A DNA stretch of 64,000 nucleotides from Streptomyces bikiniensis (lineage in GTDB: Bacteria > Actinomycetota > Actinomycetes > Streptomycetales > Streptomycetaceae). Shown one piece after another: positions 55,463 through 64,000 of the stretch. How positions within the stretch are numbered: position 1 is the first letter of the stretch; each line of letters starts with the position of its first letter. Made by a program: the position numbers and the translations under genes. The notes under the pieces are model-generated. The model searched no databases, was not told the origin of the DNA, and saw nothing but the letters and a program-made list of their open reading frames with translations. Where the stretch lies: NCBI GenBank assembly GCA_000716465.1, contig JNWL01000024.1, positions 20,561 through 84,560 of the forward strand. Direction: 5' to 3'.

Positions 55463-56428
55463 ATGGCCGGCACGACCAAGGTCCCGCAGAGCACCACCGC
55501 CACGGACCGGCCCCCCACCGGGGAACTCGAGATCGTCCCCGTCCGCAACTACGCGCGCTGGATCGCGGCCGTCGCCTCGGTCCTCGCCCTCGTCGGACTG
55601 ATCGGCTCCCTCGCCAAGAACGACAACCTGCACTGGGACGTCGTCGGCGACTACCTCTTCGCCGACCTCATCTTCGACGGCCTGGCGACGACCCTCTGGC
55701 TCACCGCCGCCGCCATGCTCCTCGGCCTGGCGCTCGGCACGCTGATCGCCGTCATGCGGCTCTCGTCCAGCCCCGTGCTGTACGGACTCGCCAACGCGTT
55801 CGTCTGGGTCTTCCGCGGCACCCCGCTGCTCGTCCAGATCATCTTCTGGGGCTACGCCGCCGCGCTCTACAAGTACGTCAAGATCGGCGTCCCCTTCACC
55901 GACATCACGTTCTTCCAGGCCGAGACCAACTCCCTCCTGACACCGGCGATCGCCGCCCTGCTCGCCCTCGGCCTCAACGAGGCGGCCTACGCCTCGGAGA
56001 TCGTCCGGGCCGGCATCCAGTCCGTCGACCCCGGCCAGGCGGAGGCCGCCCACTCACTGGGCATGCGGCCCGCGCTCACCATGCGCCGCATCGTCCTGCC
56101 CCAGGCCATGCGCGTGATCATCCCGCCGATGGGCAACGAGACGATCAACATGCTCAAGATGACCGCCCTCGTATCGGTCATCTCCGCCCACGACCTGATG
56201 TCCAACATCCAGGACGTGTACGCCCAGAACTACCAGGTCATCCCCATGCTGGTCGTCGCCAGCCTCTGGTACCTGGCCCTCGTCACCCTCCTCAGCGTGC
56301 CCCAGGCGTGGCTGGAACGGCGCTACGGCCGCGGCACCACCCGCGCCGGACACGTCTCGCCCCTCCGTCGCCTCCTCGGCGGAACGGTGGAGCGGCTCGG
56401 CAAGAACAGCAAGGAGCAGAACCGATGA
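55463..56428 (+). CDS. Polar amino acid ABC transporter permease
   Basis: A 321-residue HisM/GlnP-type permease with five or six membrane helices. The family start is [20 protein letters not shown] and the EAA-like loop is [20 protein letters not shown] followed by [13 protein letters not shown]. It has an extended cytoplasmic amino-terminal region before the first helix. A single permease gene suggests a homodimeric pore. It overlaps the ATPase start (ATGA). Confidence 0.9.
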   Translation: MAGTTKVPQSTTATDRPPTGELEIVPVRNYARWIAAVASVLALVGLIGSLAKNDNLHWDVVGDYLFADLIFDGLATTLWLTAAAMLLGLALGTLIAVMRLSSSPVLYGLANAFVWVFRGTPLLVQIIFWGYAAALYKYVKIGVPFTDITFFQAETNSLLTPAIAALLALGLNEAAYASEIVRAGIQSVDPGQAEAAHSLGMRPALTMRRIVLPQAMRVIIPPMGNETINMLKMTALVSVISAHDLMSNIQDVYAQNYQVIPMLVVASLWYLALVTLLSVPQAWLERRYGRGTTRAGHVSPLRRLLGGTVERLGKNSKEQNR

Positions 56429-57189
56429 GCACCCCCATGGTGCGCGCCGAAGGCGTACGCAAGCACTTCGGGAGCCTGGAGGTCCTCAAGGGCATCGACC
56501 TCACCGTGGAACGCGGCCAGGTCTGCTGTCTCCTCGGCCCCTCCGGATCCGGGAAGTCCACCTTCCTGCGCTGCATCAACCACCTGGAGCGGGTGGACGG
56601 CGGCAGGCTCACCGTCGACGGCGAGCTCGTCGGCTACCGCCAGCAGGGAGACAAGCTGTACGAGCTCCGCGAGCGCGAGGTCGCCGACCGCCGCCGGGAC
56701 ATCGGCATGGTCTTCCAGCGCTTCAACCTCTTCCCGCACATGACCGCCGTCGAGAACGTCATGGAGGCCCCCGTCAAGGTCGCGGGCGTCTCCCGCGCCG
56801 ACGCCCGGGAGCACGCCCACGCCCTCCTCGACCAGGTCGGTCTCGGCGACCGCGGGCACCACTATCCCGCCGAGCTGTCCGGTGGACAGCAGCAGCGCGT
56901 CGCGATCGCCCGCGCGCTCGCCATGAAGCCCAAACTGATGCTCTTCGACGAGCCGACCTCCGCCCTGGACCCCGAGCTCGTCGGTGACGTCCTCGACGTC
57001 ATGCGGCAGCTCGCCGCGGACGGCATGACCATGGTCGTCGTCACCCACGAGATCGGCTTCGCCCGAGAGGTCGGCGACACCGCCGTCTTCATGGACGAGG
57101 GCGTCGTCGTAGAGGCGGGCGACCCCCGCCGGGTGCTCGTCGACCCGGAGCAGGAGCGCACCCGCGCCTTCCTGTCCAAGGTCCTGTGA
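56425..57189 (+). CDS. Polar amino acid ABC transporter ATPase
   Basis: A 254-residue GlnQ/HisP-type ATPase: Walker [19 protein letters not shown]-loop [12 protein letters not shown], signature [18 protein letters not shown], Walker [17 protein letters not shown] and H-loop VVTHEIGFA. All motifs are intact. AAGGAG precedes ATG 56425, which overlaps the permease stop, while its own stop overlaps the GTG of the M20 gene (GTGA); the operon is tightly coupled. Confidence 0.93.
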   Translation: MSTPMVRAEGVRKHFGSLEVLKGIDLTVERGQVCCLLGPSGSGKSTFLRCINHLERVDGGRLTVDGELVGYRQQGDKLYELREREVADRRRDIGMVFQRFNLFPHMTAVENVMEAPVKVAGVSRADAREHAHALLDQVGLGDRGHHYPAELSGGQQQRVAIARALAMKPKLMLFDEPTSALDPELVGDVLDVMRQLAADGMTMVVVTHEIGFAREVGDTAVFMDEGVVVEAGDPRRVLVDPEQERTRAFLSKVL

Positions 57190-58403
57190 GCGCCCCCGCC
57201 CGCCGCCAGGAGGTGCTCGACGACCTCCTGGACCTGGCCCGCGCCCGCCGCGCCGACTACCTGCGCGACCTGGAGGAGCTCGTCTCCGTCGACTCCGGCT
57301 CCTACAGCGCCGACGGCGTCAACGAAGTCGCCGACTGGATCGAGCGCAGGCTCGAACGGATCGGCTTCACCGTGGAACGCGTCCGCCTCCCGTCGACGCC
57401 CGACGGACACCGGACCGGCGACGCCCTCGTCGGCCGCCGACGCGGCACGCTGCCCGAGGCCGAGGGCGGCCGCAGGATCCTCCTCGCCGGCCACATGGAC
57501 ACCGTCTTCGAGAACGGCACCGCCGCCGCACGCCCCTTCCGGATCGACGGCTCCACGGCGTACGGCCCCGGCGTCAGCGACGACAAGGGCGGCCTGCTCG
57601 CCGGACTCACGGCCCTGGAGATCCTCGGCGACCTCGGCGTCGACGCGTACGACGAGTTGGTCCTGCTCGCCACCCCCGACGAAGAGATCGGCTCGCCCGC
57701 CAGCCGGCCGCTGATCGAGGCGACGGCCGCCGGGGCGCACTTCGGACTCGGCCTCGAATGCGCCCGGGAGAACGGCGATCTCGTCATCGCCCGCAAGGGC
57801 GTCGCCGACTTCCGTCTCACCGTCACCGGACGGGCGGCGCACGCCGGCATCGAACCCGAGCGCGGTGCCAACGCCGCCCTCGCCGCCGCCCACCTGACCG
57901 TCGCCCTCCAGGCCCTCAACGGCCACTGGGACGACGTCACCGTCAACGTCGGCGTCGTCCGGGCCGGAACCCGCGCCAACATCGTCTGTCCCCGGGCGGA
58001 ACTGCGCATCGAGGTGCGCGCCGCCACGACGGCCGACATCCAGCGCGTCACCCGGGCCATCCGCGAAGCCGCCGACCAGCCCGGCGTCCCCGGTGTCACC
58101 GTCGAGGTCGAGCAACTCGACCTGTGCCCGCCGATGGAGGACACCCCCGCCTCCCGGCGGATGTTCGACCACGCGCGCGCCGCCGCCCGGACGGCCGGCA
58201 TCGAGCTGGGCGCCGCCGCCACCGGCGGCGTGGGGGACGCCAACCTCATCGCCGGTGCGGGCATCCCCGTCCTCGACGGCCTGGGCCCGGTCGGCGGCGC
58301 CGACCACACGCCCCAGGAATGGCTCGACGTCACCTCCGTCCCGCAGCGCGTCGCCCTCCTCGCCGACCTGATCGCCTCCCTGGGCAGGGCCGGCACCACC
58401 TGA
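57186..58403 (+). CDS. M20-family metallohydrolase (carboxypeptidase G2-like)
   Basis: A 405-residue M20 peptidase/deacylase. Zinc ligands are visible in [10 protein letters not shown] (His, Asp), [10 protein letters not shown] (bridging Asp), ATPDEEIGS (catalytic Glu pair), LGLECAREN and [10 protein letters not shown] (His); the dimerisation domain [20 protein letters not shown] is typical. No signal peptide, so it acts in the cytoplasm. Coupled to the importer, it is well placed to hydrolyse imported dipeptides, such as beta-Asp-Arg made by the cyanophycinases, or N-acyl amino acids. This is inference from context; known isoaspartyl dipeptidases belong to other families. Confidence 0.88.
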   Translation: MSAPARRQEVLDDLLDLARARRADYLRDLEELVSVDSGSYSADGVNEVADWIERRLERIGFTVERVRLPSTPDGHRTGDALVGRRRGTLPEAEGGRRILLAGHMDTVFENGTAAARPFRIDGSTAYGPGVSDDKGGLLAGLTALEILGDLGVDAYDELVLLATPDEEIGSPASRPLIEATAAGAHFGLGLECARENGDLVIARKGVADFRLTVTGRAAHAGIEPERGANAALAAAHLTVALQALNGHWDDVTVNVGVVRAGTRANIVCPRAELRIEVRAATTADIQRVTRAIREAADQPGVPGVTVEVEQLDLCPPMEDTPASRRMFDHARAAARTAGIELGAAATGGVGDANLIAGAGIPVLDGLGPVGGADHTPQEWLDVTSVPQRVALLADLIASLGRAGTT

Positions 58404-58503
58404 ACGACGCCGGCGCCTCCGGAGGCGCCCCCCACGGGCCCCGGCCACGCGCCCCCGCCCCTCGCACAGTCCCGCCACCCGTCCGACCCTCAACGGAGGC
58501 ACC

Positions 58504-59793
58504 ATGCGCGTCCCTTCCGCACCCGCACGCCGCACCGTCCTCGCCGGCGCCCTCGCCGTCTCCCTCCTCTCGGTCTCCTCGTCCGCCCTCGCCGACGCCC
58601 CGAAGGCCCGCACCCAGGCGGGTTCCCTCGTCCTGATCGGCGGAGCCCTCAAGGAGAGCAACACCCAGGTCTACGGCGAGATCATCAAGCGGGCCGGCGG
58701 CCCCGGCGCCCGCATCGGGATCATCACGGCCGCCTCCGTGCCCGAGAGCCAGGACCCGCACGCGGACGACCCCGAGCGGTGCAGCAACTCCGCCTGCAAC
58801 GGCGCGTACTACGCGGATGTGTTCAAGCGGCACGGAGCCGCCGACGCCCAGTGGATCCCTCTCGACACCGACCACGTCGCCAACGCCGACTCCGACGCCG
58901 TCGTCGCCCAGGTCGAGTCCATGACCGGCTTCTTCTTCGGCGGCGGCGACCAGTACCGCTACGTCACCACCCTGCTGCGCGGCGACGCGCACCGGGACTC
59001 CAAGGTCCTGGCCGCCATCCGCGCCAAGCTCGCCCGGGGCGCCGTCGTCGCCGGGTCCTCCGCCGGAGCCCAGATCGCCTCCGGCCCCGACATGGTCACC
59101 GGCGGCGAGTCCTACGAGGGGCTCAGGGACGGCAGCGCCCCCGGCTACTTCGACGACCCGACCCGCCTCGGGTACCTCCCCGAGGGCGGCTTCGGCTTCC
59201 TCCGCTCGGGGCTCGTCGACACCCACACCGGCGCCTACGGACGCGAGGGCCGGGCGCTGCGCCTCGCCTCCGACACCGGCCACGACCGCGTCTACGCCCT
59301 GGAGGAGAACACCGCCCTCGTGGTCGACCGGCCCGGCAGCTCACGTGAGCACCTCAGCGTCCTCGGACCGAACGGCGTCGCCGTCCTGGACCTGCGCGAC
59401 GCCCGCGCGCGCGACTCGGCGGACGGCTGGTCCCTCCGCCGGGCCCGGTACAGCTACCTCACGGACGGAGACCAGTACGACGCGCGCACCTGGGCGCCGC
59501 GCGTCCACCCGTCCAAGCAGCCCCTGAAGCCCGTCGGTACGGCACCCGTCCCGGTCAACGCCGACGTCTTCTTCTCCGCGGCCAACCCCGACGGCGTTCC
59601 GTACGGCTTCCGGACCACCGCGCGGGCGCTCGCCTCGACGCGCGCGCAGAGCAGCGCGACCGCGACCACGTTCGAGAGCGGGCCGCGGTTCACGGTGACG
59701 TTCACCAAGGCGCTCGGCTTCGCCGCCTTCACCGGCGACGGCACCGACGCCCGTACGCTCCTCTCCCTGCGCATCGACATCGCGCCGCGCTGA
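58504..59793 (+). CDS. Secreted cyanophycinase (peptidase S51)
   Basis: A 429-residue preprotein; signal peptide APARRTVLAGALAVSLLSVS. The S51 core is canonical: SLVLIGGALKESNTQVYGEI, FFFGGGDQYRYVT with GGDQ, VVAGSSAGAQIASG with the nucleophilic Ser in GSSAGA, DTHTGAYGREGRALRL with the catalytic His and the YALEENTALVV segment. A carboxy-terminal beta-rich domain of about 120 residues follows. It is last in the importer/M20 unit, 100 bp downstream of the M20 gene. Exported cyanophycinase would release beta-Asp-Arg outside. Confidence 0.87.
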   Translation: MRVPSAPARRTVLAGALAVSLLSVSSSALADAPKARTQAGSLVLIGGALKESNTQVYGEIIKRAGGPGARIGIITAASVPESQDPHADDPERCSNSACNGAYYADVFKRHGAADAQWIPLDTDHVANADSDAVVAQVESMTGFFFGGGDQYRYVTTLLRGDAHRDSKVLAAIRAKLARGAVVAGSSAGAQIASGPDMVTGGESYEGLRDGSAPGYFDDPTRLGYLPEGGFGFLRSGLVDTHTGAYGREGRALRLASDTGHDRVYALEENTALVVDRPGSSREHLSVLGPNGVAVLDLRDARARDSADGWSLRRARYSYLTDGDQYDARTWAPRVHPSKQPLKPVGTAPVPVNADVFFSAANPDGVPYGFRTTARALASTRAQSSATATTFESGPRFTVTFTKALGFAAFTGDGTDARTLLSLRIDIAPR

Positions 59794-59806
59794 CCGGCCG
59801 GACGAC

Positions 59807-59839
59807 AAGGAGCCGGCCCCGTCCCGGGGCCGGCTCCTT
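59807..59839. terminator. Terminator after the cyanophycinase gene
   Basis: A 14-bp perfect stem (59807-59820 and 59826-59839) with GTCCC loop; the second arm ends in CTCCTT, followed by TT. It sits between convergent genes. Confidence 0.9.
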
Positions 59840-59874
59840 TCGCGTCATCGAGCGGACCGCGGGGCGCGGGCCGC

Positions 59875-60753
59875 TCACAGCAGGCCGGTGCGCCGGGCGA
59901 CCCTCTCCGCTTCCTTCATGCGCTCGTGGCCGCTGCCGCCGATCCGGTCGAGGACTGCGGCGACGAGGGCCTCGACGACCGCCAGGGCCGGGACCAGACT
60001 GTCGTACGGGGAGTGCGAGGAGACCTGCGTGATGAGCACGACGTCCGCGTGGGCGGCGGCGGGCGAGAGCCACGGGTCGGTGAACACGACGACCTTGCCG
60101 CCCCGTTCCCGGGCCAGTTCGGCGATCAGCGTCTTGTCGGCCTCGTAACGCCGGTAGTCGAAAAGGACGGTGACGTCGCGTCGGGCGAGCTGCGTGAGGA
60201 AGGAGGTCCGCTCCACGTCCTTGTGCGGCAGGAAGCTCACCTGGTCGCGGAACTGCATCAGGTGCAGGCCCAGGTACTCGGCCATCAGGTGCGTGAAGCG
60301 CCCGCCCGCCACGTGCACGCGACGGCGGGGGTCGGCGAGAAGGCCGACGGCGTCCTCGAACTCGTGGGCGGCGACCTCGTCGAAGGTCCGGGCGACGGCC
60401 TGCCGCACGAGCGAGGAGCGCTTGCCGAGCTGAGTGGCGGCGGCCTCCTGCGGAGCCTCCGCCCCCTCGTGCTTCGACGTGTCGGCGACCGCGTAGAGCG
60501 TGATCGGCGAGGCGTTGCGGGCGTCGAGCTCGGACCGGAGGGCGGCCTGGAGGTCGGGAAAGCCCCGGTAACCGAGCCGGGAGGCGCACCGCAGCACCGT
60601 GGGTGCCGAGACGCCCGCCCGCTCGGCGATCGTGGCGACCGTCTCGAAGACCGCGGACGGATACCCCGCCAGCAGCACCCGCGCGACCTTGCGCTCCGCG
60701 GGACTCAGCTCTCCGAGCCGACTGCGGATCTCGTCGGCCAGCGTGGGGCTCAT
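59875..60753 (-). CDS. RpiR-family transcriptional regulator
   Basis: A 292-residue regulator. HTH_6 domain: LSPAERKVARVLLAGYPSAV and IAERAGVSAPTVLRCASRLG; SIS domain: RVHVAGGRFTHLMAEYLGLH and KVVVFTDPWLSPAAAHADVV. RpiR proteins sense phosphorylated sugars or amino-sugar ligands through the SIS domain and mostly repress catabolic genes. Convergent to the peptidase and importer operon, it is the only regulator of this island and likely controls it. The ligand is unknown. Confidence 0.9.
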   Translation of the reverse strand: MSPTLADEIRSRLGELSPAERKVARVLLAGYPSAVFETVATIAERAGVSAPTVLRCASRLGYRGFPDLQAALRSELDARNASPITLYAVADTSKHEGAEAPQEAAATQLGKRSSLVRQAVARTFDEVAAHEFEDAVGLLADPRRRVHVAGGRFTHLMAEYLGLHLMQFRDQVSFLPHKDVERTSFLTQLARRDVTVLFDYRRYEADKTLIAELARERGGKVVVFTDPWLSPAAAHADVVLITQVSSHSPYDSLVPALAVVEALVAAVLDRIGGSGHERMKEAERVARRTGLL

Positions 60754-60917
60754 GGCGTTCCCTTCTGCGGCGTGGGACCGCCGGGGCGCAAGGCGGCCGC
60801 CGAGGCCGCGTCCTCCGGCTTGCCACGTTTCAGATCAGCGAGTTTCAGGGATCGAATGTACCGCCCATTACGGAATCTGCCCAGTCCGGGGCGAAGGTGC
60901 GACGGAGCGCTCACGGC

Positions 60918-60952
60918 GACGTCCCGCGCGGTGGCGCACCGCGCGGGACGTC
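60918..60952. terminator. Terminator after the serine protease, 16-bp stem
   Basis: A perfect 16-bp inverted repeat (60918-60933 and 60937-60952) with a GCG loop, 44 bp downstream of the protease stop. Confidence 0.85.
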
Positions 60953-60996
60953 GACGGCCGAAGAGCGGGCCGGGCGGGGGCCTGCCCCCGCTGCGG

Positions 60997-61908
60997 TCAG
61001 AAGACGCTGACCCCGTAGGCGCTCAGTGCCTCGGTGACGGGCTGGAAGAACGTGGTGCCGCCGGAGGAGCAGTTGCCGCTGCCGCCCGAGGTGAGGCCGA
61101 GGGCGGTGGTGCCGGAGAACAGGGCGCCGCCGCTGTCGCCGGGCTCGGCGCAGACGTTGGTCTGGATGAGCCCGTAGACGATGTCGCCGCCGCCGTAGTT
61201 GACGGTGGCGTTCAGGCCGGTGACCGTGCCGCTGCGCAGGCCGGTGGTGCTGCCGCTGCGCTGGACGGACTGGCCGACGTAGGCGTTCCCGGCGCCGGTG
61301 ATGTCGCGGTAGCTGCCGTTGTAGAGGTAGACGCGCCCGTCGGCCGCGGAGGCGTTGGAGTGCCGGATGATCCCGTAGTCGTTGTTGGGGAAGCTGGTGC
61401 CCGTCCGGGACCCGAGCACGGTGGTCTGGGAGGAGTTCGTGTACCAGGTGCTGCCGTTGTTGGTGCAGTGTCCGGCGGTCAGCGCGTAGTACGTGGAGCC
61501 GCTGCGGACGTTGAAGCCGAGGGAGCAGCGGCCGCCGCCGCCGTAGATGGCCTGTCCGCCGGCGATCAGCTTGGTGATCCTGCCGTTGGTCCGCTCGATC
61601 TTGAGGTTCTTGGCGTTGGCTCCGGCGGCCTTGGCCAGGGCCGCGATCTCGCCCTGGGAGACGGTGCTGTCGACGCTGACGACGATCTTGCCGGTCTTCT
61701 GGTCGGTGTACCAGGCGGAGCCCGCCACGTCGGCCCGCAGGACCGCGTCGCTGGTGGCTTCCAGGGCCGCTGCGGAGGCGCGCGGGGCGTCGAGCTGCTG
61801 TGCGGACGAGGACGGGGCCGCCAGGGCGGAGGCGGCCACGAGGGCACCGGCCACGGCGAGCATGCGCGTGGCGTGGGCGAGCTTTTCGCGGCGCAACGAA
61901 CGGGACAC
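60997..61908 (-). CDS. Secreted S1 (streptogrisin-type) serine protease
   Basis: A 303-residue preproprotease. GTG 61908 follows GGAGGAAA. Signal peptide ([20 protein letters not shown]), a propeptide of about 80 residues ([20 protein letters not shown]...[18 protein letters not shown]), then the mature chymotrypsin-fold domain, beginning [12 protein letters not shown]. Triad: His in ALTAGHC, Asp in PNNDYGIIR, Ser in [13 protein letters not shown]. Cys pairs match streptogrisins A/B. It should be an extracellular general protease that needs its propeptide for folding. Confidence 0.93.
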   Translation of the reverse strand: MSRSLRREKLAHATRMLAVAGALVAASALAAPSSSAQQLDAPRASAAALEATSDAVLRADVAGSAWYTDQKTGKIVVSVDSTVSQGEIAALAKAAGANAKNLKIERTNGRITKLIAGGQAIYGGGGRCSLGFNVRSGSTYYALTAGHCTNNGSTWYTNSSQTTVLGSRTGTSFPNNDYGIIRHSNASAADGRVYLYNGSYRDITGAGNAYVGQSVQRSGSTTGLRSGTVTGLNATVNYGGGDIVYGLIQTNVCAEPGDSGGALFSGTTALGLTSGGSGNCSSGGTTFFQPVTEALSAYGVSVF

Positions 61909-62673
61909 TGTTTCCTCCGGTGGGGGAAGGGGGGCCGCTGGGTGGGCGGCCATGTGGGGGCGGGCGGTGCGCGGCGACGGGTATTCGCCATGCACCTGCC
62001 AACTTGCACCCCAAATCCTTGGGGCACTCGCCCCTGGTGGCAAGGCGTCCTTTCGGCCACCTGCGGTCGTCCGGGAGTCCGATGCCGCACGTGGGGTCCC
62101 ACGGGTCCGTGGCGATGGCCGGATTCTCGTTGACGGAGCGTCAGAAAGTTTCTGCAGCCGATTGCGGACCGGAGGGATCCAGCCCCCGTCCCGGTGGCGA
62201 GCCGTGGTGACGTTCCGGAGTCCACGCACGACGCGCGGCCGTGACGTCGCCCTCCGTGGGCCGCCGGTCGGCGCGCCCTCGCCCCTCGCGTCCGCTGCGT
62301 CCGTGCAAAGCGAGCAACGTGATGCGGGAGGGCCCGCAGATGCGCCGACCTGACGGCCGCCCGGGGCGGCCGCCCGGAGGGACGTCCGGTTCCCCACCCG
62401 CGGTTCGTGTTTCAACCGGTATGCGCCGTGGCCGGATCAGTGCGCCGGGGGCGGGTCATGTCGCGTACGGCTCCGTGGACGGCGCGCGCCGGTGCTCACC
62501 GGGCGGGTGCTCCCCGCGGAGGACGGAACCCGCTGATCGTGTGCGTTCCGTACGAACGCGGGACCGCCCGGTCGACCACCGCCCGCGCCGCCGCGTCCCC
62601 TCGGGGACGACGTGACGGTGTCCCGCACGGAACCACCGTGCGGGACACCGTCACCCCGCTGACGTGCGCGGCC
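61909..62673. other. Large intergenic region with one terminator
   Basis: 765 bp without supported gene. The first part should hold the protease promoter. The end (62612-62654) is the terminator of the amidase gene. The frames in between are low-complexity and not coding-like. Confidence 0.5.
62612..62654. terminator. Terminator after the amidase, 19-bp stem
   Basis: A perfect 19-bp stem (62612-62630 and 62636-62654) with AACCA loop, 19 bp beyond the amidase stop on the minus strand. Confidence 0.9.
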
Positions 62674-63414
62674 CTACGCGAACGTCGCTCTCCACGTGGC
62701 GGGGCCGACGAGGCCGTCCACCGCCAGGCCCCTCCTCGACTGGAAGCTGCGACAGGCCGCGTCGGAGCCCGGACCGTACTGTCCGTCCACGGCGAGGTCG
62801 TAACCGTGCGCGCTGTTCATGCGGTACTGCCAGGTCGCCACGCTCGCGTGCACGGTGACCGGGGACTGCCGGAAGGTGACGCCCGGATGGGGCAGCGGGC
62901 CGCCCCCGGGGTTGACCTCGCCGCTGATGACCCGGGAGTACAGGTTCCCCGGGCAGCCGGTCGCGTGGTGGTCGCGGTGGCCGGTGATGGCCTGCGCGGC
63001 ACCGCCGGACACCCGCAGCCGGTTGACCCCGTACCGGATGGCGTCGATCAGCCCGGCGGTGACGGGGTCGTAGTCGCTGCCGGTGCCGCCGGTCAGGGCG
63101 CAGACCGCGTACCAGTCGTCGTTGCCCTGGGTGGTGCCCTGGGCGGCGGTGCGGACGTTCTCGCCGCGCCCCTGGAAGAGGTAGCCGTGCACGCAGGCCA
63201 GGTGGCTGTAGGCGATGTCCGACCAGCCGTTGCCGTCCATGTGGTGGTTCTGGATGCCCCGCACCTGCGCGGCGCAGTCGGCGTGGCTGGCCTCGGCCAC
63301 CTTGACGGCGTCGACGTGGTGGACGACCACGCCGCCCTGGGCCGGGGTGATGCTGCTGCTGACGCTCTTCGGGGCGCGGGCGCCCCACTGGGCGCGGGTG
63401 ACGAACGTGGCCAT
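62674..63414 (-). CDS. PGRP/amidase_2 N-acetylmuramoyl-L-alanine amidase
   Basis: A 246-residue protein. The amidase_2/PGRP domain has the early ligand VVVHHVD, WSDIAYSHLACVHGYLFQGR with the core GW-x-D-I-x-Y motif, and the late TGHRDHHATGCPG with His and Cys as zinc ligands. A peptidoglycan-binding domain of PG_binding_1 type follows (DLAVDGQYGPGSDAACRSFQ). No signal peptide is present in this frame. The ATG overlaps the TGA of the upstream small secreted protein (TGATG). Cell-wall hydrolysis is the likely role if exported. Confidence 0.87.
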   Translation of the reverse strand: MATFVTRAQWGARAPKSVSSSITPAQGGVVVHHVDAVKVAEASHADCAAQVRGIQNHHMDGNGWSDIAYSHLACVHGYLFQGRGENVRTAAQGTTQGNDDWYAVCALTGGTGSDYDPVTAGLIDAIRYGVNRLRVSGGAAQAITGHRDHHATGCPGNLYSRVISGEVNPGGGPLPHPGVTFRQSPVTVHASVATWQYRMNSAHGYDLAVDGQYGPGSDAACRSFQSRRGLAVDGLVGPATWRATFA

Positions 63415-63659
63415 CAGCTACGGCCTCCGCGTCCCGTGGCGCAGCCGACGGCGGCGTTCAGCGGTTCGGCGTGCGTGGTGCGGGCGGTGCCGGCGTCGTA
63501 GAGCGCGCCGGTCTCACGGGGGTTCGTCACGAACGGCCTTCCGCGGGTCGCCGTCGGCGCGGGTGCCGCCTGCGCGGCTCCGGAGGACAGGGCGGACAGG
63601 GCGAGTGCACCGCCGACGGCCGTCAGCAGCGCGGCGCGGCGGGAGACTTCGAGGGTCAA
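63414..63659 (-). CDS. Small signal-peptide protein coupled to the amidase
   Basis: An 81-residue preprotein starting at TTG 63659 behind GGAGGA. Residues 7-30 form a Tat/Sec-like signal (SRRAALLTAVGGALALSALS, then SGAAQA), and the mature part is about 50 residues without known domain. The stop overlaps the amidase ATG (TGATG). Streptomyces amidases of this kind normally begin with such a signal peptide and a short linker before FVTRAQWGAR, so this could be the amino end of the amidase split by a frameshift. Otherwise it is a coupled small secreted factor. Confidence 0.6.
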   Translation of the reverse strand: MTLEVSRRAALLTAVGGALALSALSSGAAQAAPAPTATRGRPFVTNPRETGALYDAGTARTTHAEPLNAAVGCATGRGGRS

Positions 63660-63742
63660 CGTTCCTCCATGTGCGGTCAGGGGCTCACGTTTCCGGGCGC
63701 GGGGCTCCGCCCGCCCGGTGGGCCGGTCGGCCTCCTGCGACG

Positions 63743-64000
63743 TCAGCAGCCGCCGCAGTTGTAGAAGGTCACGTCCCAGTGGTTGCCCTCGTCGGCGTAG
63801 ACGTTGCCCGCGCCGGACTTCCACTGCGGGGCCCCGTCGCCGCGCACGCCGATGTAGGTGAAGGTGTTCTTGATGTAGTTCCCGAGGCAGGTGTACTTGC
63901 TGAAGTCCAGCTTGTAGCCGTTCCAGTGGGAGTACGTGCCGCCCGCGTGCCCGGTCTCGGTGCCGCCGGTGATGTTGAGGGCGCAGCCGCTGGCGCTCCT
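63743..64000 (-). CDS. C-terminal part of a secreted Cys-rich protein (partial)
   Basis: The last 85 codons of a gene whose start lies beyond the right window edge. The frame ALNITGGTETGHAGGTYSHW, GYKLDFSKYTCLGNYIKNTF and EGNHWDVTFYNCGGC matches the carboxy-terminal domain I recall from secreted Streptomyces cell-wall-associated hydrolases, with paired Cys. The position upstream of an amidase supports a cell-wall role. The family cannot be settled from this fragment. Confidence 0.65.
   Translation of the reverse strand, partial: RSASGCALNITGGTETGHAGGTYSHWNGYKLDFSKYTCLGNYIKNTFTYIGVRGDGAPQWKSGAGNVYADEGNHWDVTFYNCGGC

Overview
The window reads as chromosomal DNA of a streptomycin-producing actinomycete, almost certainly a Streptomyces. 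It is very GC-rich with strong G/C bias at third codon positions, it uses GTG and TTG starts and perfect long-stem terminators, and its central 33 kb is a complete streptomycin-type aminocyclitol cluster whose gene order, as far as I recall it, matches the S. griseus str/sts cluster. Names are assigned by recognition of the proteins and by this order; no database search was possible.

Left flank (1-9.7 kb): remnants of an NmrA-like gene and of a small secreted peptide gene; then a compact group of non-secreted, lectin-like proteins around an aerolysin/ETX-MTX2-like pore-former (FG-GAP/ricin-like protein 726-2375, lectin-like protein 2443-3162, pore-former 3567-4661, small partner 4702-5208, six-bladed NHL propeller fused to a ricin-type domain 5263-6789). 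A decayed zeta-toxin-like gene, an unknown membrane-anchored protein and a small secreted Trp-rich protein follow.

Streptomycin cluster (9.74-42.9 kb): strU | strV-strW (asymmetric ABC exporter) | stsG-stsF-stsE-stsD | stsC | stsB-stsA | strO | strN-strB2-strM | strL-strE-strD (minus strand) | strR-aphD-strB1-strF-strG-strH-strI-strK-strS-strT and a GT-C membrane glycosyltransferase. Streptidine arises from myo-inositol (StrO, StrI, StsC, StrN/StsE kinases, StrB1, StsB, StsA); dTDP-L-dihydrostreptose from StrD, StrE, StrM, StrL; the N-methyl-L-glucosamine branch has candidates StsG, StrS, StrT, StrF, StrG. AphD (APH(6)) keeps the drug phosphorylated inside, StrVW is the likely exporter and the exported alkaline phosphatase StrK releases the active drug. 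Regulation visible in the DNA: three StrR operators (upstream of strV, between stsC and stsB, inside strR), one AdpA-type motif and two TTA (bldA) codons at strR, a 20-bp hairpin between strR and aphD, and probable leaderless promoters at strV, stsG and strN. StrB2 has lost three of four catalytic residues of the amidinotransferase family and looks like a pseudoenzyme.

Right flank: an insertion-sequence graveyard (42.9-51.2 kb) with IS5-, IS256-, ISL3-, IS30- and IS481-type remnants, around intact SDR/DUF2071 and permease/DUF1980 gene pairs. Then comes a coherent catabolic island (51.2-60.8 kb): aspartase, two secreted cyanophycinase-family (S51) peptidases, a polar amino acid ABC importer, an M20 metallohydrolase and an RpiR regulator, which together suggest use of cyanophycin or beta-aspartyl peptides. 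The end (60.9-64 kb) holds a secreted S1 serine protease, a PGRP-like amidase coupled to a small signal-peptide protein, and the C-terminus of another secreted protein. No tRNA, rRNA or CRISPR was seen.
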